Made by a program: the position numbers and the translations under genes
Assembly: GCF_035083965.1 (NCBI RefSeq)
Contig: NC_089732.1
Coordinates: 749,001 to 813,000, forward strand
Length of the DNA: 64,000 nt
Direction of reading: 5' to 3'
Origin: Branchiostoma lanceolatum
Taxonomy: Eukaryota; Chordata; Leptocardii; Amphioxiformes; Branchiostomatidae
In this document: positions 19,801 through 53,400 of the stretch, in pieces
Position numbering within the stretch: position 1 is the first letter of the stretch
Layout: every line of letters begins with the position of its first letter
The notes under the pieces: generated by a model
What the model saw: the letters and a program-made list of their open reading frames with translations, nothing else
Database searches by the model: none
What the model was told of the DNA's origin: nothing

Positions 19801-20508
19801 CAGACAGACTGACGGACAGAAAGAGGACCGACCGATCGACGCACTGATTGACTAAAAGACGTGATGCCTTGCAATTCTTACAGTCATGCAAAGTAATTAT
19901 GTAAACACAACACCACATGGAAACGAAATGAAGAAAACTAGATTTCATATCTTAAAATCTGACAACGGCAAGGGACGGTTTGAATAGATTCGGCGAAAGT
20001 ACGTAGTTGTTGAAAAGTTTCTATTCTTGTGTCTTATAGCTAGTCATTCTCAACCGTTAGTTAGAGCTAATGGAACACAGCGGTTGTTATTGAATGTGTT
20101 TGTGTGTGTGGTGGTGAGTTCAATCATCAAATGTTTACACGGTTGTTAAAGCTAGGGGTATATGAGTTACTGCACTAATACATTTGCCTACTAGTAGTCA
20201 GAAATCAGTAATTATGATCTAGCATAGACATAGATACAGCTCAGTAACAGCGACATGAACGTTTTCTTGACGAAAGACTTTTCTAGATTGCTATCACTCC
20301 TCTAGAAGGATATGAACAATATTAACTTATCATTCGTAAAAAAATAAATTAATGTCTACACTATCTATATCTTCAACATGTACATTGATTTTACAAAGTA
20401 CAGAATTCGCGCGTCTACATCAGACTTAAACACAATGTTCTGAGTAGTTCCGAGTCTACTATTCATTTCAAATGCACTTAGGACGAACCCCTCCCCCCAT
20501 GCGGAGTA

Positions 20509-20691
20509 ATCTCCAAGTAGACGTGGGGTGCATCTTGTTTTAAACCTGTTTTAAGCCTGTTTTCGTACGTTTTTCTTTTAGTCCACGTTTTCAGCTCGTC
20601 GTCTTCCTCTGCCAGAAACGCGGACTGATAGAAAGACGTACAAAATTGACAAAAACACGCGTAAAACTGGACCTTACATCTGCTTGGAGAT
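20509..20691. mobile_element. TIR element with ATCTCCAAGYAGAYGT ends
   Basis: The left end ATCTCCAAGTAGACGTGGGG and right end CTTACATCTGCTTGGAGAT are inverted repeats flanking about 145 bp without coding capacity. Same family as 2578-2710 and 14685-14803. Confidence 0.7.
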
Positions 20692-23210
20692 CAGAGTACA
20701 ACATACTAACACGGAGACCGGGCATGCCGAGCGAGTTTGGGCGGACAGAAAAATGTTGCAAGTACAGAAGACTGTGTTCTCCCATGGGATAACAGAGTCG
20801 CACAAACAATTCTACCTGACAAGCGGACTCCATAGCGGGATACGGAATCGCAATCGTCGTCACAGAAAATAAAATAGGGTTGAAAATGTGTGATATTTAC
20901 CGAGGAGAAGTTGTTGAAGTCATGAAGAGGAGGACATCTCGTCCCAGTACGGCGGTATTTGGTGCTACGGGCTCTATTTCGGACGGGCGAAATTTGATCA
21001 CGCCAAAACGGTAAATGTCGCTGATGTCAGGCCACACGCTAAAACAGACAGACGGGTACGGGCGGAGCGAACTGGTGGCTTTCCTTCTACTTTCAAACCC
21101 TCAAGATCAAGAATTATTCCACAATCTGCAGCTATTATGAGAGACTCTATGATTGAATGATCCTTCGTAGACGACCACTGCGAATCAATTCTAAAATCGG
21201 CGTCCACAGCCATAATTTCACTTCAGGCTTACCAAAGCGACCATGTTGTTACGAATATAATTCAATCAATATCGATAACTTCTGTGTGGACAAACTTTGA
21301 TCATATACCTGTCAGTTTGGATGGCCGTTTTGAAGTATTTGTTAGCCTGAGGTATACAGATTTTCAGTTTTGCAGTACAGCATCGCTATGGGGGTACGTG
21401 ATCTATGGACGCAACACCAATATAGACCAGATCTTTGTATTCCAGCATTTGTTTCTACAGGGTTTCTGTGTATGCCATCACCACGAAACACCACGTAATT
21501 CGACTGTTCATACGACCAGGGTTTTTTTTCAAACGTGAACGGTTAAAATCTTCCCGTTTGTACGCCGATTTTACAGCTTCTACTGCATTTCCGTGCCTAT
21601 AACATCATCGTATGATGCTCAAAACTACAGGAACGAAATGACTTCTTCTGACACGTACACAAACAAACAAAAAGCTTACAATCAGCTATTCTAAACAAAG
21701 GAGTTGCAACAAATGTTGCCATTCGTGTAACAGACGTCTAATGAAACTGTGAAAATTGCAACATTAAAAACACTCACGGTTCCGCAGGTCTTTCCGGGAA
21801 AACGGCCACCTGATATGTGTAGCTGCTCGTCCCGTCGCTATTTTTGGCGCGAAACATTCCAGGACAACCCGAGCATTCTTCCTGGCACGGGCGGCACGAT
21901 AGCCTCCACATCAGGCTCGTGGACGTGTTTTTAAAGGCCGTTTTTGCTGATAAGGAATTTCTTTCTGAATGCTGTATTTTCCTCATCCTTTGCTGTGCAA
22001 GTGCGGTATAAAGATTGCAGCTACCACAACAAGACAGCAACCAAATAGCGGAAGATATTAAGCAGGAAAAAGCAACAAGAAAACTTCACCGGAGTCTGCT
22101 TAGAGGCTACTTACCTCATGACTGCTACAGCAACCGCCAAACAGAGTGCTCAGCTGGCATGTTCAATAAAAAGGCTAGAACCTTAGCTAAGGAAGAGCAG
22201 CTATGTTCTGTATATGGTTTGAAAGTTGTGCCAACTTTACACTAGTCGTTATAGCTGTACAAACTGCTGTTACGTTCAAATTTAATTTGATACATTTGAA
22301 TTAAACAAAATTTCTAATTTTCAAAAAGTTTCAATGGAGTTACTATACCTCCCCCTTCACTGGCGATAAACATGGGGAAAGAAAGCATCTTTCATTGGTA
22401 TATCTAGTTTCAGCAAAATGGCGGCTTGCTGTGCAAAAGTGCGACACCTAACGCATCTTTTCAGAACTGCAACAAAGTCTCACGATGAAACTTTTCACCA
22501 CTTTTGTAGGTACAGATGATAGATGTGAATCGGAAGAAAATTACGACAAATGTACAATCAAGTGAAATCACTTTTATTGACAGTTGTAGCCTTTGCATTC
22601 ACACTCAGCTCACTTAGGACTAACTTAACTTTGTGAAAGAATGGGATACTTAAATCTAAGGGTGATGAAACCATTCTTATGTCAAAGTACGCAAAATCAT
22701 GGTCACATTCATGTCATGTAAATAGCTCAGATTTTTCCACTCTAAGTCTATTTTGATTTTGACAAATAAAAGCTCACTACAACAATGAGAAAATATCTTT
22801 TTGCACATCTAATGCATTGGGAGCATCTTTCTTCAATCACATTGCAACTATATTAAAAATAGAAATTTCTATATAATCATCAATGCTTTCAAGCCAAACT
22901 GCACATGAATTACAAGCATTTATAACATTGTGCTGATTCAAGTTCATTACTAAAACTGACAAGCATTTTGCTACCTTAGAGGAAATACATGCCATCTCAA
23001 AATACTTGAAAAAAACAATAAGTTTGAAAACATATGTCCTGTAGTCAGCTTCTGAAGAGCACAGATATTCATGTTTAAGTTTTGTGTTTTGTGTATTGGA
23101 GCTGCCAAGAAAACTGTACACAGTCTCATGTAAATAGTTTCATCAAGTAGGTAAATCACTGGATAACAAAGACAGTGTTTAAATTTACCTACTAGTATCA
23201 CAACAAAGTG

Positions 23211-23392
23211 TTCATACCTAGCTGACGTTTCAGTGACAGTCTGTCACCTTCCTCAGGGCAATACTGACTATACAGTACTGGTTCTACTTCACACTGCAGC
23301 AGCAACACCTGTGCTACAGTACAAAGCAAAACTAATCGGTAGTGCCCAAAGAAAGGTGACAGACGGTCACTGAAATGTCCGCTAGGTATGAA
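23211..23392. mobile_element. TIR element, about 180 bp
   Basis: TTCATACCTAGCTGACGTTT and its inverted partner GAAATGTCCGCTAGGTATGAA delimit the element. A second inner inverted repeat (CAGTCTGTCACCTT/AAGGTGACAGACGG) makes the arms about 45 bp. The CTGACGTTTCRGTG core also appears at 34688, hinting at a dispersed family. Confidence 0.75.
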
Positions 23393-24112
23393 AATTTGGT
23401 AGTGTACAAAGAACTGTAACTGTAAGGAAACCACCAACATCTAATACTGCTGTATGGTACAGTTGGGCCAGAATGGTGCCAGTCTCCTTTAGAATTCTTT
23501 GGATAGAAAAAATAGCAAAAACTGGTATCAGATGCAGAAAGGTATCAAAATAGGTACAACTGAAACATAGTATGAGTATGTAACTTATAATCCTAGAGTT
23601 CAGTCTGTTTTTACCATCATACTGTAGTAATAAAACCAGTTCTTCTGTAAGAGGAATATCTCATTCTATCTATAGTGCACAAAGTTACATCAACATTGAG
23701 TAGTCTCATCAAAGGATCTTTGAAATAATTAAACCAAAAACTCCAATGAATATAAACATAAAATCAACAGATTGAATGACAATCTAAGCTTTTTATTCAT
23801 ACTGCACAAAATCAATATTTCACAAATTTCCACAACCTTTCCCTATAAAGGTTCACAGGAAGCTACAAGTCTTCATGCTGTGTCATTCTTTTGACATTCA
23901 GTTCCAGAAAACGTCCACATATCTGCAGCCAACATCTTCTGCCACTCAGCAGTGTCCCCTATCAACTTAACTACAAACTGCACATTAATCTCACTTCACA
24001 AGAGCTCAGCAGCACCAATTGATTGTATTTCTCTACCTTCAGTTTTACAAAGAAGGGGCTTCAGACAACTTATACAAACAAGCACAAAGTAAAATCTAGT
24101 TCTGTCCCTTAT

Positions 24113-24480
24113 GGCCCCACACCAATTTGATTTGCTGGTTCTCAGATTTCTGAAAAAAAAATTCAAAAAGAAATCGTTGATGAAGGTTACTAATAGACAA
24201 CCAGGTGATAAGATACTCAAGCAACTGGATAAAATTTCAAGTTAAGAAATCTAAAATCTTTTAAGATTTTCTAAATCTTATCTAGTTGCTTGAGTAATTA
24301 ATTTTGGCTCAGAAAGAAATCATACTTCATTGGAATAGAAATACAGTCTGTCAAGAAAGAATTACCTTGGTTCACATACATTGTTTGTATTAAGTTAGAA
24401 ATTATTTCAGTCAGAAATCAAAATGATGCAAGTTTCATTTCAAAATATCCGAGATCCAACAAAACGAATTGGTGTGGCCT
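24113..24480. mobile_element. GGCCACACCAATT-type TIR element carrying a nested element
   Basis: The left end GGCCCCACACCAATTTGATTT and right end AACGAATTGGTGTGGCC are inverted repeats. Inside, at 24214-24296, sits a near-perfect palindrome with TACTCAAGCAACTGGATAA/TTATCTAGTTGCTTGAGTA ends, so one element inserted into another. The pair lies 53 bp downstream of the PGM stop codon on that gene's strand, hence in its 3' UTR or flank. Relatives are at 37650-37742 and 55380-55564. Confidence 0.7.
24214..24296. mobile_element. Nested 83-bp palindromic element (ACTCAAGCAACTGGATAA ends)
   Basis: The arms TACTCAAGCAACTGGATAA and TTATCTAGTTGCTTGAGTA flank an A/T-rich centre that itself folds (AAAATCTTTTAAGATTTT). 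Same terminus as the insertion at 5345 in the headless LRR copy. Confidence 0.7.
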
Positions 24481-24532
24481 GAGGGATATGTCTGGTTGAC
24501 GCTGACATTCGTGACGGATGTTTTGCTGTTGC

Positions 24533-47070
<22,538 letters not shown>

Positions 47071-47488
47071 GCTAGACCCTTAAGACTTCCCTTCCAAGAC
47101 ACAAGCAGGACTAAGACGGTAGAACACGCAGAGCGGAGACAGAGGACGATTTGCGGAGACCGTCCTACATGCAGGGCACCATAGTCACCTTGTAGCGGCA
47201 CACGCACGCACGCCCAGCTGGGCAGGGGAGTCTCGAGTTTCAGACTTCTGAGGGGTTCATAAAAGTGTATGACTACAGCAAATGTCACCATAATTAGTCC
47301 AGGAAAAGGTCTTAAGTAATTTTAGATTAAAAACTGCATTATTAAAAGGTATTATGTGTTATTATATGTATATGTAAGTTTCTATATCGGGAAAAGGTAA
47401 CTTTGTTAAAATCCACAAAGAAGTCTGAAATCCGAAGCTACTTTTATCGTCCTACGACCTTTGACCTGGCTGGTCACATGTAGACAAC
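47071..47488. promoter_or_regulatory. Shared head-to-head promoter interval of PGM and SLC38A9
   Basis: 418 bp separate the two start codons, which point away from each other. Both genes' 5' UTRs and core promoters must therefore fit here unless 5' introns exist. No TATA box is convincing on either side. GACCTTTGACCTGGCTGG at about 47455 resembles a nuclear-receptor half-site pair, and CAACATGGCTGCCGCC at the SLC38A9 start is YY1-like. Inference only. Confidence 0.5.
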
Positions 47489-50400
47489 ATGGCTGCCGCC
47501 TGGCAGGACAACAGTTTTCGGGACGGAAAAGTCGATATAAACGAGGATTTCCCGGAAAACGGACCCACTAATGGCGCTTCCATACAAGATGTGGATCTCC
47601 TCGACGAAGAAGACGACCGAAAACCGTGAGTTTTTGTCAGTCTAAGCGTTTTTATGGCGTGTTTGTGCCCACTGTTTTCGACCGGAAAATCTAGGTTATG
47701 AAGTTTCTGACGCAGGACGTAAATAAATTCCCACGTGTCCTTGACCCGTTTCTTTAATGCCAAGTTGTTGGATTCTCATTATGATAATGGAACAATGTGC
47801 GGACTGAATGTTGACCTTCATTACTTATAGCAAGGAGGCTCTGGAATAGAACCTGTTCGTAAAAATTGTCTGTTAAAGTTTGCCCCCCCCCCTTACTTAT
47901 ATCCGAGATGTTCGCATTGTTATGTAAGAGCATTAAACCTGTATGGGTTTGCATGGATGGACTTTGTACCAAGGCTTGTTCTGATACAGCAGATAGTTAG
48001 AAAGTCAGTGAACTCTAATTCTACCCTATGAGTATGAGACGTGATACGCAAAAAAACAGCTATGTGAATATATATGTTTGTTTTGATTCCAACAGGTTGG
48101 CGTCTCCTGGGCGGAGTCCTAACAAAGCTATTGAAGATGACAAGAGTAGATCCAGGTATGTTGGGATCGATGAATTAAAACCTTTTTTTGTACACATATG
48201 ATATTCCCGCTGGGTTAAGTACAGGTCACAAAACCATTACATATTATATATTTATGTATGCATGGTTTACCCCCCCCCCTCCCTTCGCATTTAACGTCTA
48301 TGCATGGTTTACCCCCCCCTCCCTTCGCATTTAACGTCACCAAGACAAGTAAACTCACTACCTACGATCTTTTATTAACTACTTACAACAGTATTAATGT
48401 CTTCACATACCTGATGTACTCAGTAGAAACGTGTTACGCCGAAAAATCACGTTTTACGGGTAAAACAAAACAAAAACAAGTCTAGACTCCGCTGCGCGCG
48501 TGGATTCCAGCGTTCCGGCCGCTTGTTTCTCTCCGGTTGACCTCTGACCCAAGATGGCGCCGCCAAACCGGCAACTCGCGTATTGTTTACAAATACTTGT
48601 ATACAGATTTCAATCTACAGCTTCTGCAATGTCCAGTTATGCAGATTTTTTATCCACTGCTCATCAAGTCATACCTTATTTCAGTCACATTATAAGTAAT
48701 ATAAGTCATGCAAAAAGTGCATTACAAGGATGTCCATTCTACAGTAATTCTAGGATTGCCACACCTTATAATCAAGCCACCAAATTAGGATGTGTTGTTA
48801 AGAAACATCTTGATTGCCAACTGTATTTGATGACATCAACAGCTTGGAAGTTCGTCAGTGTTGGTCATTCTATTAGTACTAACTGTTGAACTCTTCCCTC
48901 CGCTCCTGCAGAAGTAGGAAACCGTTCCACTACCCCACAAACAGACGGACATCGGAGGAGCTGGACTCACACAGTACACTCGCCACCTACAACCGGTACC
49001 GGTACTACAGCAGACTCGCTCCACCAGATGACCACAGGATGGTAGGTACCAATCTATCAATCAATCAACCAGTCACTGTTCGTAGTAGAATCAATCAATT
49101 GTTAAATCTATCGTTAACTTATAACAAATCAGGGTACAAAAGAGAGTAGCATAAACTGAATGAATGATCATGAATCAATCAATCTCTCTATATTTCTTTT
49201 TTTAATTTCTTTCTTACTTTACTGAAAATTATTTTTTGTTGCAGAAATTTAATGGCACTAAGGGATACTTATCTTCATAATAATTTCTACCAACACGGAT
49301 GAACTTTCAATCTAAGATTTGTTATTTTTTTCTCAGCGTATCCCAGACCACATTGTGCCAGCCACCCTGTTCTACCCCCCGATGTTTGTGGACCAGTCCG
49401 GAAAACAGGGTAGCCTCATTACCATGTGAGTTTATACTATAAATTATAGGTTCTGTTTATATCTAATATAAAGTATGTCAATCAATGAATTAATAGATCA
49501 ATGAAAATGGTTAATTAATCTAACAAAAAACTTGCAGCAAGATTTGTTTAACTTCGTTGTGTTCTTGATGCACAAAGTACTTTGCATTAAGACATTCAAA
49601 TTAAGATTCTTAATAAGACAATCATGAAGAATTAAATGAGAATATTTGTCATTGCTTATCTATAGTATTCTGGTTGTGTTTCATAATAATTGAAAATAAA
49701 TGTTAAACTCTTGTACCTTAGTAGTGTGTATCTGGTACAAACTGCCAATGTTATGCACATGTACATGCATACAATGTAACACAGAGATGGAAGAGTCTTT
49801 AATAATCTGACTCCTATTCTCCTCCCTCTGCAGTTTCTCCATCTGGAACACGATGATGGGAACCTCCCTCCTCAGCATGCCCTGGGCGCTCGGACAGGTC
49901 AGCTTATTGGGTTATTGGTAAAAACGACTCCATTAGTGAGTACACAAGTGTACTGCACTACTCTTCCTGGAGTCACATAACATACAGATTACATTGGAAC
50001 ACATACACATAACATAACATTACATAATATATACATATTTACATCAAAGTCAGTCAGCTCCTCAGTCCCATGGTTTAGTCTGAACTCAGTCATTCATAGG
50101 AGCAGACTCGCTCTTTAGCGTTGTGCACTCTCTATCTGTTTATCCGACCACGGTATGACCGCCCTTCAGTGTAACACACCAGCTTCTCTATCTGTATAGC
50201 CGGTATAACCACCCTTAGGGTGCTCAGACTGGTCAGCTACTCTCTGTGCTTTGTGCGGTTTTGAACTTTTAAGTGATGCGTACCTTTTTGATGCGTACTG
50301 TTATAAAAAAAAAAACATTTCAACGTGGCGATATGTGCCAGAAGTTGAGAGACTTTTGTGTCGTCGAACAACATCGATTGCAACCTCCAAATCCGGTATT

Positions 50401-53400
50401 CATATCTTCAACAGCGGACTAGAAATGCATTTTGAATATTCTATGAAAGCCTGTGTGATGAAAATAGAGCCCTGTGTGATAACGAAAGTTATTGCCCGGT
50501 TTGGAACACCCATATCAAACGTTTTTGCGGCCCAGGTATGACATAAGGATTGTAATAAGATGCACAGATACCACAGATGTTGTTTGTGCTGTTTTGCAGG
50601 CTGGATTTGTGCTGGGGTTGGTGATCATGGTCGTTATGGCAGGCCTGACTCTGTACACCTGCTATAGAGTCATCAAGTCTGTGGAGGGTGTCGGTAAGGA
50701 AGTGGTCACTCACTCACTCACTATCCCGTTTATCGTCTTCTTTTCCCCATCATCTGGGGGTTTGACGTGCTTGCATGCTGATGGGGGAGCTTGGTGGCCG
50801 CTCGCCAGGTGCCTCTGTCCTGTGGATTTACATTGTGTAGGTTGAGGTGGTGGAGGTCCTCCTTGATGTTATCAATCCACTTCCTCCTTGGTCGTCCTCG
50901 TGGATTTCGGCCCTCCACGGTCATGCTGATGATTTTCTTGGTCAAGCTAAGATAAAACCATAGTGTTGTAGGTCTGACAAGATTTGTTTTCTTATCTTAT
51001 GATTGAGGTTGTATACAGTAAAACCATGAAATATAAATCCATCTAAAACCATGAATTATAGGTCTGACAAGATTTGCTTTCTTAATATCTTATCTTATAA
51101 ATAGTAACTTTAAAGTCAACTGCAACACAAACTTTACCTGTCCATGTTTTTTTTTAATGTAATTGAAGTTATTTAGATAATTACAGTTTTGTCCAGCTTA
51201 GGAAGTTGCAATTGTAAAAGAAAAATGATTGTTAGTGTTTTTCTAATCTCTAACCTGTGACCTTTGCCTCCCCAGACCAGGAGGGTGAAGTGTTAGAGTT
51301 CTCAGACGTGTGCAGGCACTACCTGTACCTGGGTTGGTGGGGGGAGGGATGTAGCCTCTGACCTATAACCTGTGACCTTTGCCTCCCCAGACCAGGAGGG
51401 TGAAGTGCTAGAGGTCTCGGACATGTGTAGACACTACCTGGGTCGGTAGGGGGAGGGGTGTAGCGTGTTCTTACACCCCTACCCTCTGACCTATAACCTA
51501 TAACCTGTGACCTTTGCCTCCCCAGACCAGGAGGGTGAAGTGCTAGAGTTTTCGGACGTGTGCAGACACTACCTGGGTCGGTGGGGGGAGGGGTGTAGCG
51601 TGTTCTTCTCGCTCTCCGCTCTGCTGGGGGCCATGATCGTCTACTGGGTCCTCATGACCAACTTCCTCTACAACGTCGTCAGCTTCGCTTATGGTGAGTC
51701 GGGATGTTTCTTAACCCTTGTCCTGCAGGACCCCTATATGTAGGGGTTGCACGTTACAGAGCCTGTATGTGGGTTGGGGGTATTTTTACGGCCAAACGCA
51801 TCACACCGTAGCAAAACACATCTAATGCGGAAGTCATTATGCCACAGCAGTGCAGAAAAAGTCAGATTAATGAAATAAATTGCCTGAAAAATGTCAGCTG
51901 GACAAGGGTTAAGTTTGTTTTTGGGAAGAAAAGCTGGTTTGTACATTTGGAATGGTCCAGACACATTTGTTCAGTGATGGTGTCATTGTCGGTCGTTTCA
52001 GATTGAAAGGCTTAATGTTATGTAGTCTAAAAAAAAGTATAACTTTTGGCATTGACCAGCACACTCTTGATGATGCTATGGAAAATAAATGATAGATATA
52101 TATATGGCCCCCCGTAGGTAAGTATTGACCATGGTAAATGTTGCCGATAAAATACACCTGTAAACTTCCAATGTTTCGTTATCTCTGAGTCAGAATTTCA
52201 TTGTTAGCTAAAATCTGTTTGGTTACAGGGATTGATTTCATGTAGTGCAAGTCTTGACTTACTCATTTACTTGAGAACTTCTGATTCCAGAAAATATTAA
52301 TGCGCCTGGAAATGAGACATCTGCTTCCACTGAAGGTGAGAAATAGACTCCGTACTGCCAATTTCTCAATAATTTCTTTGACTTTGATTGTAGAAAAGTC
52401 AAATGTGTGTTTCAAGTCACTTGAGATAATTTCTTCTCACTAGTTTGGTTATTTGTTTGTTTTTGGACATTAGAATTAGATGACAACAAAAGGAAACAAA
52501 TGTAATACTGAGCAACCTCAAACTTTACCCGGCCAATGGCAGACTTCTGTTGTAATGTAGACCAATGACAGACATGTTTCGTTTAGACCAATGGCAGACT
52601 TGTATTTTTATGTGGACCAATGGCAGACTTATATTTTTGTGTGGTCCAATGGCAGACTTATATTTTTGTGTGGTCCAATGGCAGACCTACATGTATTTGT
52701 GTGGACCAATGACGTCAGGTATGCTTTCATGTGGACCAATGACAGATAATGTATTTTCCACAGTGCTCTGCCCACTGAATTCATCTCACACACCCGACAA
52801 TGGGAACTTGAGTGGTATGTTCCACGTGGCGACGCCCGGCGACGATGACACCTTCCACCACGTCTGGGAGCGCGTGAAGACAGTCCCCTTCTTCCTTGTC
52901 ATCCTGGTCTTCCCTCTCCTCAACTTTAAGTCTCCAACCTTCTTCACCAAGTTTAATGCGCTCGGTAAGGTATTGGCTACATCTTAAGTATAACCCACCA
53001 GCTTCATGTATTATAGTAATGTTATAAAACAACATTTGTTTTTGAGCATATGCTAGCATTACACTTAGCATGCATGTTTTAGGTACAACCACATGATTTC
53101 TATGATATTTAGTTTGAAAAATTTGTTATGTATTCTTCATGTTTTAAGTTCAAGAACAGTGTTGACCGTCTAGGGTAAAGTCTGTGGTACAAGCCCTATA
53201 ATAAGCCCTGTTGGAAATGGTATGGAGGTCATTGTGGCTGATTCATATGATTATTTTACCTAAAATTTCTGAATGCAGGTGATCATGAAATTTTATCCTG
53301 CACCAGAAGGGTTAAGAAATAGCATTTCTGTTTGCAGGTACCATGTTGGTTGTTGATTTCAATTCTAACGTTATTTCATTTGCATTTCTGAAGAAGAAAT

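Larger units (their letters stand above)
19831..24110. other. Long gene-poor interval between FATZ-like gene and PGM
   Basis: No exon with recognisable homology. It contains TIR elements at 20509-20691 and 23211-23392. A minus-strand open frame at 20998-21213 (MAVDADFRIDSQWSSTKDHS) starts with a fair ATG context and could be a first exon of an unseen gene, but nothing downstream confirms it. The rest is A/T-rich. Confidence 0.5.

Noticed and set aside
20998-21213. 71-aa minus frame MAVDADFRIDSQWSS
   Set aside because: Plausible ATG but no homology, no partner exon and no splice support. Noted only in the spacer entry.
48554-48889. 111-aa gene starting MAPPNRQLAYCLQ
   Set aside because: Good start context but no recognisable domain, A/T-rich body and no splice or homology support. 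Kept only as a possible internal promoter.
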